Source: Zingiber officinale | Taxonomy: Eukaryota > Streptophyta > Magnoliopsida > Zingiberales > Zingiberaceae | DNA: 64,000 bases | NCBI RefSeq assembly: GCF_018446385.1 | Contig: NC_055991.1 | Location: 117,967,794 to 118,031,793, forward strand | Reading direction: 5' to 3' | Shown: in pieces, positions 21,811-33,569 of the stretch | Layout: every line of letters begins with the position of its first letter | How positions within the stretch are numbered: position 1 is the stretch's first letter | Translations under genes and position numbers: made by a program | The notes under the pieces: model-generated | What the model was told of the DNA's origin: nothing | What the model saw: only the letters and a program-made list of their open reading frames with translations | Database searches by the model: none

Positions 21811-24473
21811 AATAGTGTCCTCCAGTCGCTCGGGTATGTGATGCCCTCCATCCGATCGACATGTGCTACTAAAGATACTTGCTCGATCGGCTTCTTAGAG
21901 CCGACCGGGGATAACGCGCTTGCCAGCTTGGCCAATTCATCCGCCACTTGATTCTCCGCCCGGGGGATCTTCTGAATAATCACCTCCCTAAAGTTGAGCT
22001 TAAGTTTTTCAATAGCCTCCACGTAGAGCTTGAGCCTTGTACTATTTATCTCGAAAATCCCCGAGATTTGCTGAGCAGCCAACTGGGAATCTGAATAGAG
22101 GATGACTCGGACGGCTCCAACGTGCCGAGCGGCCTGCAATCCAGCAATAAGGGCTTCATATTCTGCTTCGTTGTTGGTCGCTCGGTAATCTAGCCGGACG
22201 GAGAGCTGCATCCGCTCTCCTTGTGGGGACAGCAAAACTATGCCAATTCCGCTCCCGTGTCTAGTGGACGATCCATCCACGAACACTTTCCACACAGCTT
22301 CGGGTTCCGGGTCCTGCACCTCCGTCACAAAATCGGCTAAGGCTTGTGCCTTGATAGCCGAGCGAGGTTGATATTGGATATCAAATTCGCTTAGCTCGGT
22401 TGTCCATTTGATGAGCCGTCTGGAAGCTTCTGGATTTAAAAGCACTCGTCCCAACGGGCTATTGGTCTTGACGATAATCGTGCGCGCCAGGAAATAAGGA
22501 CGAAGTCTCCGAGCGGCCAGGATCAGAGCAAAGGCCAACTTCTCGAGTCCGGTGTAGCGGGTTTCAACATCTTTCAAGATATGACTAAGGAAATATACAG
22601 GTTTTTCCTCACCTCCCGACCGGACTAACGCTGATCCCACAGCCTGCTCGGTTGAGGATAAATAAATGTGCAACGGTTCGCCGACAGCTGGCTTGGCCAG
22701 CACAGGTAGGGAATTTAAGTACGTCTTCAGTTCTTCAAAGGCCCGATCGCAGTCTTCATTCCATTGGAACTTTGTAGCTTTGCGGAGGACTTTGAAGAAC
22801 GGAAGGCTCCGGTCGGCAGTCTTGGAGATGAAGCGTGATAGCGCTGTAATCCGACCGGTCAGCCTCTGTACTTCCCTCATGTTTCTGGGCGGTGGCATGT
22901 CCTGAAGAGCCTTCACCTTGCTAGGATTAGCTTCAATACCCCGTTCGGTCACAATATAGCCCAAGAAACGTCCTCCTTTGGCGCCGAACAAACACTTATG
23001 AGGATTTAGCTTGACCCCATATTTTCTGAGTGTACGGAAGGTTTCTTCCATATCTTTGCATAAAGTGGCCGCTCGGAAGGATTTGATGAGGATGTCATCA
23101 ACATAGACCTCCAGGTTGTGTCCGATTTGCTCGCGGAAGACCCTATTCATCAATCTTTGATATGTTGCTCCGGCATTCTTCAGTCCGAACGGCATCACCG
23201 TATAGCAATACGTCCCGTCCGGTGTAACGAAGCTAACTTTTTCCTGATCCTCCGGGGCGAGTGACACTTGATGATAGCCTTGATAGGCATCCAGCATACA
23301 TATAAGCTCGCATCTGACTGTAGAATCTACGAGCTGGTCGATTCGGGGCAGAGGGTAGAAATCCTTCGGGCACACTTTGTTCAGATCTCTGAAGTCGATG
23401 CACACCCTCCATTTGTCGCCCGGCTTGGAGACGAGCACCACATTTGCTAACCAGCTTGGGAATTGAACCTCCCGTATGTGGCCGGCCTCTAAGAGCCTTT
23501 CTACCTCCGCTCGAATGATAATATTCTGCTCGGCGCTGAAATCTCTTCTCCTTTGTTTTACTGGCCGAGCGTCCGGCCGGACGTGAAGCTTATGTTGGGC
23601 TATGCTAGGGGAGACACCGGGCAGCTCATGCGTCGACCAGGCGAAGACGTCATGATTCATCTGGAGGCATTTGACCACTTCTTCTTTCTGTTCGACCTCC
23701 AGGTCGGCGGCAATAAAGGTTGTTGCCTCCGATCGGCTCGGATGGATCTGAACCTCCTCCTTTTCATCATAAATTAAAGCAGGAGGTTTCTCGGTTATGG
23801 CGTGTACCTCGATCCGTGGAGCCTTTCGCGCGGCACTGGATTCGGCTCGGACCATTTCCACATAGCATTTCCGAGCGGCTAACTGATCTCCTCGTACTTC
23901 ACTGATTTTGTCCTCGACCGGGAATTTGATCTTCTGATAGAACGTGGACACAACAGCTCGGAATTCGCTTAACGTCGGTCGCCCCAGTATCACGTTGTAG
24001 GATGAAGGGGAGTCGACCACCACAAAGTTTGTTGTCCTCGTTCTCCGGAGCGGTTCTTCCCCTAAGGAGATAACCAGTCTTACCTGTCCGACCGGAAGAA
24101 CCTCATTGCCCGTAAACCCGTAGAGGGGGGTTGTCATGGGCAGCAGCTCGGCTTGATCGATTTGTAGTTGATCAAAGGTCTTTCTGAAGATGATGTTGAT
24201 CGAGCTGCCAGTGTCAATGAAGATACGGTGGATGGTGTAGTTGGCTATCACCGCTTTGATGATAAGGGCATCATCATGCGGCACTTCAACTCCCTCAAGA
24301 TCCTTGGGCCCGAAACTGATCTCGGGTCCGCTCGCCTTTTCTTGGCTACAACCCACCTCATGGATTCTGAGCTGTCGGGCGCTTGCCTTTCTCGCCCTGT
24401 GTGAATCTCCTCCGGTCGGCCCACCCGCAATAATATTGATTTCTCCCCGAGAGGTGTTGTTTCTGTTCTCCAC
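21753..24473 (-). pseudogene. Element D: protease, reverse transcriptase, RNase H
   Basis: 906-codon open frame. Protease active site FIDTGSSINIIF is at about residue 83. Reverse transcriptase carries WRVCIDFRDLNKVCPKD, MPFGLKNAGATYQRLM and an intact YVDDILIK near residue 456. A gypsy RNase H (TKFQWNEDCDRAFEELK, then FLSHILKDVETRYTGLEK) follows, and then the Tat-typical second RNase H with FVDGSSTRHGSGIG near residue 730 and YSDSQLAAQQ. The frame ends in a wrong-frame tail (LLWSFCARELPHP) where relatives continue into integrase. It is in the same frame as gag but separated from it by one TAG at 24591-24593, where F has CAG (Gln). Confidence 0.9.
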
Positions 24474-24593
24474 TTCCCGAGCGGACTGCCTAGGTCGCTC
24501 ATTGGACCTTCGAGAGCGATCTTCATGCCTTGGAGGGAAACGCTGTTCGGGAGATCTTCTATATGTTCGCCGACCGGACTCTTGATGCCGCTA

Positions 24594-25756
24594 CCGGCGG
24601 TCGGGTGAAGGTGATCGACGAGGGCCACCCCGTCGTACAGGATGGGTGATTGAAGGCAGGCCCCGACAATCGCGGGTGTTGTGGGAGTCAGTATTATGGA
24701 AAGAGCAAAACATTGGGGTCCATACCCTCTTTTTCTTCATCTTTGGCCGCTCGGCCGCTACCTCTTGGACCACCGGGGACTTCGCATGATGTGCCCGGGA
24801 TGCCTCAACTCTTGGTCCTCTTGGTGGCTGATGGGCAGCGGGCTGCCTCCTTTCGGCTTGGGCCGGACGTTCGGCATGAGTTCCCTTCCGTCGGGCAGCC
24901 TCCACCTCTTCCACATTTATATACTCATTCGCCCGGTGTAGCATGTGGTCGTAGTCTCTGGGCGGTTTGCGAATGAGCGCGCGGAAGAAGTCCCCTTCCG
25001 TGAGGCCTTGCGTGAAGGCGTTTACCATTGTCTCCGAGGTGGCCGTGGGGATGTCCATCGCTACCTGATTAAATCGCTGTATATACGCCCGGAGAGATTC
25101 TCTTGGTTCTTGTTTGATGGTGAACAGGCTGACGCTTGTCCTTTGATAACGTCGGCTGCTCGCAAAGTGATGAAGAAATGCCTTTCGGAACTCCTGGAAA
25201 CTAGTGATAGAGCCGTCCGGCAGCCTCCGAAACCATCTATGTGCAGATTCCGATAGAGTGGTGAGAAATACCCGGCACTTTACGCCATCGGAGTACTGAT
25301 GCAAGGTGGCGATGCTGTCGAACTTCCCCAAATGATCGTCGGGGTCGGTCGTCCCATTGTAAGCTCTGATCGGCAGTGGTGTATAGTATTTTGGTAACGG
25401 ATCCCGATGTATGGCTTCAGAGAACTGTCGGTGAACCTGCTCGAGTGGTGCGTTCGCTCGGGGAGCTTTGCCCTTCCTATGATCCCGAACGGGAGGCTCA
25501 TCGGATGAAGATCCTTGCTCCCCGTGAGCGGGCGCGATTTCTGGGGGAGTACGGAAGAGTGCCTGAGGGAAACATATTCTGGGCGGTCTGCTTGCGCCGC
25601 CCGGCCTGCTGAAGCCGAGGTTGTTTGCTGTTGCGCTCGCTCAGCCTGTGCTTTCTCCTTTTGATGCGCCACTGTCTTGGCTGCCCTCGCCTCGACTATA
25701 GCGTCAAACTCTTCTTGTGAGAGTGCCACGGTATGTAGTCTTCCAGCCTCGTCCAT
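24594..25756 (-). pseudogene. Element D: gag
   Basis: Starts MDEAGRLHTVALSQEEFDAI at 25756, matching the N-terminus of the intact gag in F. Frameshifts near 25600 and 25300-25330 move it into the frame 25331-24591. That frame holds the gag core (TLHQYSDGVKCRVFLTTL; AYIQRFNQVAMDIPTATSE; HMLHRANEYINVEE), then a basic region with an atypical zinc motif (MFCSFHNTDSHNTRDC). The core would form the particle shell. It ends at TAG 24591-24593. Confidence 0.9.
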
Positions 25757-25784
25757 TGCCTCTGCTCGGATGCAGGTGCGTTCC

Positions 25785-25801
25785 CACAGACGGCGCCAAA
25801 T
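25785..25801 (-). other. Primer binding site of D
   Basis: On the minus strand TTGGCGCCGTCTGTGG lies two bases downstream of the 5' LTR. F has the same sequence at 55858-55874. I do not assign the tRNA. Confidence 0.85.
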
Positions 25802-26520
25802 TGATCCTGTCCGAACCAGGAGTCAACGGACGCTGGGGATGTGGCGCTCCCTGCTGGATCCTCGAATGCTCCGGCGAACCTGCAACAAAACCGAGCCGGG
25901 GGGGGTGTGTCCCGGTGACGGCCCTCCGACGCTCAAGTTAGGCGAAGGAATAAGAAAGTGGCTTAGAAAATGTAGACTTGTGTGTACCTCCGGTTGAAGA
26001 AGTGGAGGCCTTATATAGACCTCTCGAAGGAGCCTGGGCACACCAATCGAAGCAATCACCTGCTTTCGACCATGCCTAGGTGTGGGCCTGTCAGAAGGGC
26101 ATCCATAAGACCATACTGTTGATACAATCACCTGCTTTCGACCATGCCTAGGTGTGGGCCTGTCAGAAGGGCATCCATAAGACCATACTGCTACTGTATC
26201 AACCTTTCTGTGACGTGATGGTGGGGCCTTTAATAGTGCCATCTTGCGTACAGTCTAATCATCATTCCTTTGCTGACATACCATATCCCGAGCCGAGCGA
26301 ATAGGCCGCTCGGCTAACCACTGTTCCCTCGTCACGATTCCGGCCGAGCGGACACCTCCGCTCGGCCATTCTGTCCTCGGCCGAGCGGACACCTCCGCTC
26401 GGCCACTCGGCTCCGGTTTTCCTGCTTTGGCGTCGGAAACCCAAACCTTTAGCTGGGTAATCTCTGGTTCCGCTCGGACGGGACCCCATCTGTGGGTCCC
26501 CCATTCTTACCGCCGGATCA
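25802..26520 (-). repeat. 5' LTR of element D
   Basis: 719 bp, nearly identical to 15813-16530 and with the same internal duplication (26053-26118 and 26125-26190). A TATATAAGG promoter motif lies on the minus strand near 26010-26020, so transcription would run leftward into gag. Confidence 0.95.
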
Positions 26521-26525
26521 ATGGT

Positions 26526-26996
26526 ATTTTCCCATCACTGTCTTACGTATGCTCCAACCCTAGCTGCTGCCATCTTTAGCCACCGCCATCGGGTCAAGTT
26601 GTTGCATCTATCTTACTTCTTATTCCGCTGCGTCTCTGGTCCTCCAAAAGCACCACGCCTAGCTAAGATACGATCCGCGACAAATATAGAATTTTACATA
26701 TATCGATCCTATATTCCATAAAGGAATGTACATGTATTCTAGATCGAACAAAAATAAAATTCTAAAAATAATACAGCTCTTGCTATATTTGATACACACA
26801 ATCATGCACATAAAATAATGCCCTTGACATGTCCAAGGGTCCAATCACACACAATATCTAAATGTCATAATAGTTGGAGCATGCAACCACAGAGTTAGCA
26901 CATCCTACTATTATCCTGCCCAAATTATGTATGACATGTGAATAATTAATTTGAAAACCAAAACACACAGAGGCAAACCCTAGCTCTGATACCAAT
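26526..26996 (-). other. Leader of element C, part next to its 5' LTR, with primer site
   Basis: Continues the C leader after D and matches 63125-63599 of element G. It ends with GCTCTGATACCAAT (about 26983-26996), the complement of the tRNA-iMet primer site. No coding sequence. Confidence 0.85.
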
Positions 26997-29423
26997 TGTT
27001 GGTTAGTCCTAGGAAAATCGTACCGGTTCCACTGTACAAAAATTTTGTACAAGTGTCGAACCTTTCCTTAAATAACCTATTATGTTCTTTAGAAGTTAAA
27101 TTAGGAATCGCAGACGGAACTTAATATCATTGATTCCAAATTTAACTTATCTGTTCTTAATGGTTTAGATTTGAATCGCAAACGAAACTTAACACTATTG
27201 ATTCAAATCCACCTATGTTATTAATTCCATTAAATATTAATTTCCAAAATTGGCTTCCAGGACTACATGACGAGGCACATGGCCTTCTTGGATATGGGAG
27301 CAACCACCACCGCCTAGATAAAGCCTTTTAAGGAAAGCTAATATTTAATTTCCTTAAATAACTCTAGGTTAACCAAAAAGAACAATCGAATCACAAATTC
27401 GAAAAAGAAGAAAACATAAACTTGAAAAACTAGATCTAATGCCTCTTGTGTTTGGAATTCTTACAAAGAAAAATAACTAGCATAATGCGGAAAACAATTG
27501 CTAATTATACCTTCTCTTTGTATGCTAATGAACTTGAGATCTTCTGCCGTATTCCTCGCCTCGCCTTGGACGTCGTGTGGGCGACGAACCTCCAAGATGA
27601 TCACCACTCAAAAGCTTTCTTCCTCTTCCTCTAAAATCCGGCCACCACCACCACCAAGGAGAAGAGAGCAAAGGGAAAAGGAGAAGAGAGAGGGTCGGCC
27701 ACCAAGAGATCCTCCAAGCAAGAGAATAAGAATTGTGTCTCATGAGGCCTCCTCACCCCTTCTTTTAAACTACTTGCCCAAGGCAAATAAGGGAAGAATT
27801 TTTACAAAAAATTAAAATCTTCCTCTAATTTTTTCTTTTCCCTGTTAATTTTCCTTTTCTTTCCTCTTGATTGAATCAATCACCAAATCAATTTGAATAA
27901 TGATTTTATTTTTTTTGTTTTGGCCGGCCACTTTACTTGGGCACCAAGCAAGGGTGGCCGGCCCCCATAAGAAGAAAGGAATATTATTTTTTTATAAAAT
28001 TTTACAAGAAGAAAAACTCTTATAAAATTTTACAAGCTCTCTTTCCTAAAGTAGGAGTTAAAAAGGAAAGTTCTAAAAATTAAAAACCATGTTTTTAAAA
28101 TTTAAAACTTCTCTTATAAAATTTTCTTTTTTAACATGGTGATAGAAAATTTAAATTTTAAAACTTATCCTCCTTTTTTCTTAAACCATGAGGATGGTTA
28201 AAAAAGGAAAGTTTTAAAATCTTTTAAATTTTCTTTTAAAACATGTGGCCTAATTCAAATAAGGAAAGTTTTAAAAATTAAAATCTCTCTTTTAAAACTT
28301 ATAGTTTTCTACAAAGAGAAGATTTTAAAAATTCAAAACAACCCTCCTTGTTTGATTAATGTGGCCGGCCCCTACTAGTTTGTTTACCAAACAATAGGGT
28401 CGGCCCCTATTGGAAGAGGATGTGGCTGGCCCTGGCTTGGTCACCAAGCATTGGATCAGCCCCCTTCTTGGACACCAAGATGAGCTTATATTTGGATGGA
28501 CTTGAGGCTTTAGTGAGGCTACGACAGGGACCTAGAGGAGAAATTGATTTTGGCCTTCCGATGAGCTTGAGTATCCCGTGCTCGCCCCGAACACACTACT
28601 CAAGTTCATCGATAATAACTCATTCCACTAGAGAGTTATTATCGTACTACCGCACCAATCCCAAATTACATTATGGGATCCTTCTTATCATGAGTGTGTT
28701 AGTCTCCTTGTGTTTAAGATAACGAATGTCCACTAATTAAGTAAGTTACTGACAACTCACTTAATTAATATCTAGCTCCAAGAGTAGTACCACTCAACTT
28801 CATTGTCATGTCGGACTAAGTCCACCTGCAGGGTTTAACATGGCAATTCTTATGAGCTCCTCTTGGGGACATTCTCAACCTAGATAACTAGGACACAGAT
28901 TCCTTCTATAATCAACAACACACACTATAAGTAATATCATTTCCCAACTTATCAGGCATATTGATTTATCGAGCTAAACCTCACCTTTTGATAAGTCAAA
29001 GAAATAAATATTAAATATATGTCCTTGTTATTATATTAGGATTAAGAGCACACACTTCCATAATAACTAAGTTCTAGTTCTTTTACTAAGTTAGTACAAA
29101 AAGAACTTACTTAAATGGTCCTACTCAATACACTTAGAGTGTACCAGTGTAATTTATTAGTCAAGATAAACTAATACTTAATTACACTAAAACTATTCTA
29201 ATGGTTTGTTCCTTTCCATCTTAGTCGCGAGCAACTATTTATAATTTATAAAGAACCGACAACATGATCTTCTGAGTGTGACACCACACTCCATGTTATC
29301 TACTATATAAATTAATTGAGCAATTACATTTAACAAATAAATGTAGATATTGACCAAATGTGATTCTTTTATTTCAAAAAATAAATGTTTACAAAAGTTA
29401 GGCTTTTAGTATACACTCTAACA
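26997..29423 (-). repeat. 5' LTR of element C
   Basis: About 2.43 kb, beginning TGTTGGTTAG and ending CTCTAACA. Collinear with the 3' LTR. Its TATA site has changed from TATAAAAA to TTTAAAAG near 27764-27772, which may have weakened the promoter of this copy. Confidence 0.95.
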
Positions 29424-29546
29424 GTTAGGACTTCACCACTGCCTAACCTCCAGTTAGGACTTCCAAACGCCTAACCTCCAGTTAGGGCTTACAGACGGCT
29501 AACCTCCAGTTAGGACTTCCACATTGCCTAAACTCCAGTTAGGACT
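29424..29546. repeat. Solo LTR A, second part: tandem CCTAAC hairpins
   Basis: Four more units of the roughly 30-bp repeat with stems CCTAAC/GTTAGG, the first being the target duplication copy of C. It ends at ggact, the target duplication of B (29542-29546). Confidence 0.9.
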
Positions 29547-31207
29547 TGTTAGGACCAAAAGTAGCTAGAGGGGGGGGGGGGGGGGGGGAATAGCTCGTCG
29601 CGTTCGCTCGGTGCGCTTCGTTGCTTGGCGTTGCTTGTTTCTTCTTGGATGTGCAGCGGAAAATACAGAAACAAATACAAAACGCTAACACTAGGATTTT
29701 ACTTGGTATCCACCTCACAAGAGGTGACTAATCCAAAGATCCACACCAACGCACACACCCTCCACTATGAATAACACTCCTTTATGGTAACTACCAAAAG
29801 CGGAGAAGCCCTACAACACTCTCAATACAAGAAGAAGAAAGGGAAATACAAGTTAAGCAAAAGCTTACAAGATGTGCAGTAAAAACCCTAACCCTAACTT
29901 CTTCCTCTTGCAATAGATCCGCCTCTTGACTTGGAAAGCCTCCAAGAACCTTCAAGAACTGGCGATCACGTGCTTGTAGAGAGCTGTGGAGGAGCTGGAA
30001 TGAATCTGAGAAGAGCTCGTGAAGGGATGCCGAAGACCACGCTCGCCTGCGGCTTTACGCCAACGGTCGGATCCCGATCGATCGGATTGTTCCAATCGTC
30101 GAGGCTTTGATCGATCCACGGATCGATTGAGCGCCCCCATCGATCAACAGCCGCTGATCGATCCACGGATCGATTCGGGCACTCCTCCAACCGAAGCCCC
30201 ACGATACGGTCGCGACCTGAATCGATCCACGGATCGATCCGAGCTTTTCACTGGAATGACGGATCGATCCACCGATCGATCCACGCCTGAATCGATCCAC
30301 GGATCGATCCGACTTGGTTTTGCCCAAAACCAAGTCCCAAACCTCCTAACCAACATCCGGTCAACCTTGACTGTTGGTACATCATGCCCAGCATCCGGTC
30401 ACTCCCTGCCAGACTCCCCACCAGTGTCCGGTCAATCCTTTGACCCACTTGGACTTTACTCGACGTCAAGTATCCGGTCACTCCATTGACCTACTTGGAC
30501 TTCCACCGATGTCCGGTCAACCTTGACCCATCCGGACTTCCCCTTGCCAAGTATCCAGTCAATCCTTTGACCTACTTGGACTTCCCAACACCAGATGTCC
30601 GATCATCCTTGATCCATCTGGATTTCCTTCCTTGCCTGGCTTCACTCACTGGGACTTTCACCTAGCTTCACTCACTAGGATTTTCCATCCGCCTAGCTTC
30701 ACTCACTAGGGCTTTCACCTGGCTTTACTCACCAGGACTTTCGCCTAGCTTCACTCACTAGGACTTTCACCTGGCTTCACTCACCGGGATTTCCTTCACC
30801 TAGCTTCACTCACTAGGACTTTCACCTGGCTTCACTCACCAGGATTTCCTTCTGCCTAGCTTCACTCACTAGGACTTTCACCTGGCTTCACTCACCTGGA
30901 TTTTCCCCTAGCTTCACTCACTAGGACTTTCACCTGGCTTCACTCACCAGGATTTCCTTCTGCCTAGCTTCACTCACTAGGACTTTCACCTGGCTTCACT
31001 CACCAGGATTTCCTTCTGCCTAGCTTCACTCACTAGGACTTCCATATGCCTAACTTGCCAGTTAGGACTTCCCAGTCAAGTATCCAGTCAACCTTGACCT
31101 ACTTGACTCTTCTTCAATCAATATCTTATTGTCAAACATCTAAACCCTAACCAAGACTCAGCTTGGTTAACCAGGTCACCCTTGACCTGAAAGATATTGC
31201 ACCAACA
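29547..31207 (-). repeat. 3' LTR of element B
   Basis: 1661 bp, TGTTAGG...CCAACA. It contains a run of 19 G at 29570-29588 (11 to 12 in the other LTR), the GATCGATC palindrome array at 30062-30320, and the covarying hairpin array at 30351-31190. Confidence 0.95.
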
Positions 31208-33569
31208 ATCTCCCCCTTTTTGATGTTTGACAATACCACAATAACACTTACAATCCCACATGTAAGTTAGGCTAATCCTATAGCCTCCTTCTTCATGCCA
31301 CTAGGTAATGAACCCATAAATTAAGCTTTTCATTCTCCCCCTAAGAGGGCAAACTCCCTCTAGGTAATGAAAACCTAACTTACTTCCTTTCATTCTCCCC
31401 CTATTGGCACACATCAACTCCTTACAAAAAAAACATCAACCCGTCTTTGGACACACATCAACTTATGCTCCAATTTTGGGCACTCTTCAACAACTCCATT
31501 TGTTGAAGACTCTCCCCCTGAAGAGTTGCTCATCGTGATCACAATTTCACTCATTGTGATCAACTCAATATTGAAGGTCCCATACCCTTCATTATCCTTA
31601 ACTTCTCCCTCAACGTTGACAAATACCCAACCTTGAGCATTTTCAACCACTTGAGTTGCCACTTGAAATGATGAGGATATCCACTCCCCATTTATCCCCA
31701 TTTCAAGTTTAAATGCTCAACCTTGAGCAAGTTCACAACAGAAGGTTAACCACCTTCCAAGGTTCATGAAAAATAATTTTCATGCCTTTAAAGAGTCCCT
31801 CCCCCTAAAGACATGGTGGTAACTTCTGTCATTGCACCAACAATGACTTGGAATCCCTAAACCTTTAGGAAACCCAGATTTAGAAGTTTTGAGGTTCAAA
31901 TGTTCAAAGTTTGAAACAAACCTCAACCTAAACTTCAATGAAGTCTTCCTTAACCATTCCATCCTTGTTTTCATCACGAAAACACCCCTTTTTATGTATA
32001 CAAATGTATTTTAAGGGTTTGGAAAGGTTACCTAGACTAAAATAGGTTCAAAGTGCTGAAATCAGGCTTTCCCAGCCAAAATCAGCAACTTGGATCGATT
32101 GGAATTGGGTTCCAATCGATTGAACCTTTCTGAATCGATCCACTGATCGATTCAGACTACCTGGATCGATCGGCTGATCGATCCAGCGAGCTACTGCTCG
32201 TGAGATTTGCCTTCTGAATCGATCCATGGATCGATTCAGGCACTCCAATCGATCCATGGATCGATCGGAGCTCTGATAGTTGCTGAAATTCAACTTCAGA
32301 AACCCCTAGAAAATCCTACAAAAATCCAAAAATTATGAAATTTCGTGTAGACATTGTTTAGGGCATATATTATCAAGGAAAAATAGTTTTCTATGAAAAT
32401 ACATCATATTTTCAAAGATTGACATAAACTTGAAAACTTGCAAAAACTTTAGTGTTTTCTTCACGTTTGTGTCTAACTACTCAATGGTGATTACTATCAA
32501 AAGATAGCCTTCACCAAGGTTTTCCAAAAACATTTTAAAAACATTTTCAAAACCAATATCCCATCATGTTCCTTGGGCATAATGCACATGACTTGTACAT
32601 TAGCTTTCCCAATGATGGGAATACACATAACTATGTGTTTTGATGAACCTAAAACTCAAAAGAATGCACTAAATCAACATTTTGAGTTTTGTTCATCTTC
32701 CTAACATCTCACTTGTATCTAATGTGCACTAAAACACATACAAGTCATCTTATAGTCCTTGTGAGATGTAAGATTTTGGTTTTGCCCTATTCTAGGGATC
32801 ATGCATATCTATCTAGGCATTTTAGATATATACTAGACATCCACCAAGGATGTCACTTGTTAATAATTGTTGTTAAATGCCTTTTGTCCTTAATTACAAG
32901 GAATTAAGCTAATGCATGATAATGTTATGGCATACATCAAAATAAAATAACTTTCAAAAGAAATATTCCTATAACTACATGATGTATGCATGACATGACA
33001 TAGTATTTTTGTATTTTTCATGATACGTCATGAATGCAAAAGTAGACATGATGTCATGGCATATGATGAGCAAACAATCATGGCAAGATTTAGCATAAAT
33101 AAAATATACCTAGATTAGCTATCTAAGTATCCTTAAAACCTTAGCTAAACTTACAACTTAAACCTAGATTGCCCTTAAGTGCGTCAAGAAAACGCCAAAA
33201 CCTAAATTGGCATTTCTAATTCCCTTGATTAATTTATGCCAATTGAAATTAAGCATATTCCTCAAATGTTGGCATATTTCATTTTTCCACAAGAGTAGCA
33301 CTTTAAGGTTAAGGCCCGGATTGCCTTAAATTTCCTAAGAACATACCAAAATCCCAACTTGGTAGCTCTTATGAATTTCCCAATGTGTGCCTTTTAAGAT
33401 TAAAATCAAATTTTCACCACTAGGCACATTTTACTCTTTCAAGGAGTAAATAATAGTTCCATTTCATTTTCAAAGGTTAACAAAAACCTTGAAAATGCTC
33501 CTTGAGTGTCAATTTCCTCAAAGTTGGGTTAACTACCCTTCTAATTGGAGTTGACACTCTCTAACCCAT
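31208..33569. other. 3' internal region of B, no gene
   Basis: A/T-rich interior between gag and the 3' LTR. Short open frames such as 31414-31701 show no recognisable domain. It includes a second palindrome array at 32088-32275. I see no trace of pol. Confidence 0.65.
32088..32275. repeat. Palindrome array in the interior of B
   Basis: Five or six palindromes of the ATCGATCCATGGATCGAT type with paired outer bases, for example CTGAATCGATCC...GGATCGATTCAG and CCTGGATCGATC...GATCGATCCAG. It is the same kind of array as in the LTRs but outside them. Confidence 0.85.

Larger units (their letters stand above)
15813..26520 (-). mobile_element. Ty3/gypsy element D (Tat-like) with antisense gene
   Basis: LTRs are 15813-16530 and 25802-26520, with perfect target duplications atggt at 15808-15812 and 26521-26525. 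The primer site reads TTGGCGCCGTCTGTGG on the minus strand. Domain order gag, protease, RT, RNase H, integrase is gypsy. Downstream of integrase come a 58-bp minisatellite and a gene on the opposite strand. An extra gene between pol and the 3' LTR is a known trait of Tat-lineage elements. By eye the LTRs differ at about a dozen positions in 718 bp. Confidence 0.95.
8829..29423 (-). mobile_element. Copia LTR retrotransposon C, holding gypsy element D
   Basis: LTRs are 8829-11261 and 26997-29423, with perfect target duplications gttag at 8824-8828 and 29424-29428. The primer site complement GCTCTGATACCAAT abuts the right LTR and the polypurine tract complement abuts the left LTR, so the element is on the minus strand. 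Domain order gag, protease, integrase, reverse transcriptase, RNase H is copia. D (15813-26520) lies in the leader between the primer site and gag. The target is a CCTAACctccaGTTAGG hairpin repeat of LTR A. Confidence 0.95.

Noticed and set aside
30060-30320. Evenly spaced repeats resembling a CRISPR array
   Set aside because: Units are palindromes of varying flank and spacing in an LTR of a plant retroelement, with no cas genes. It is not CRISPR.
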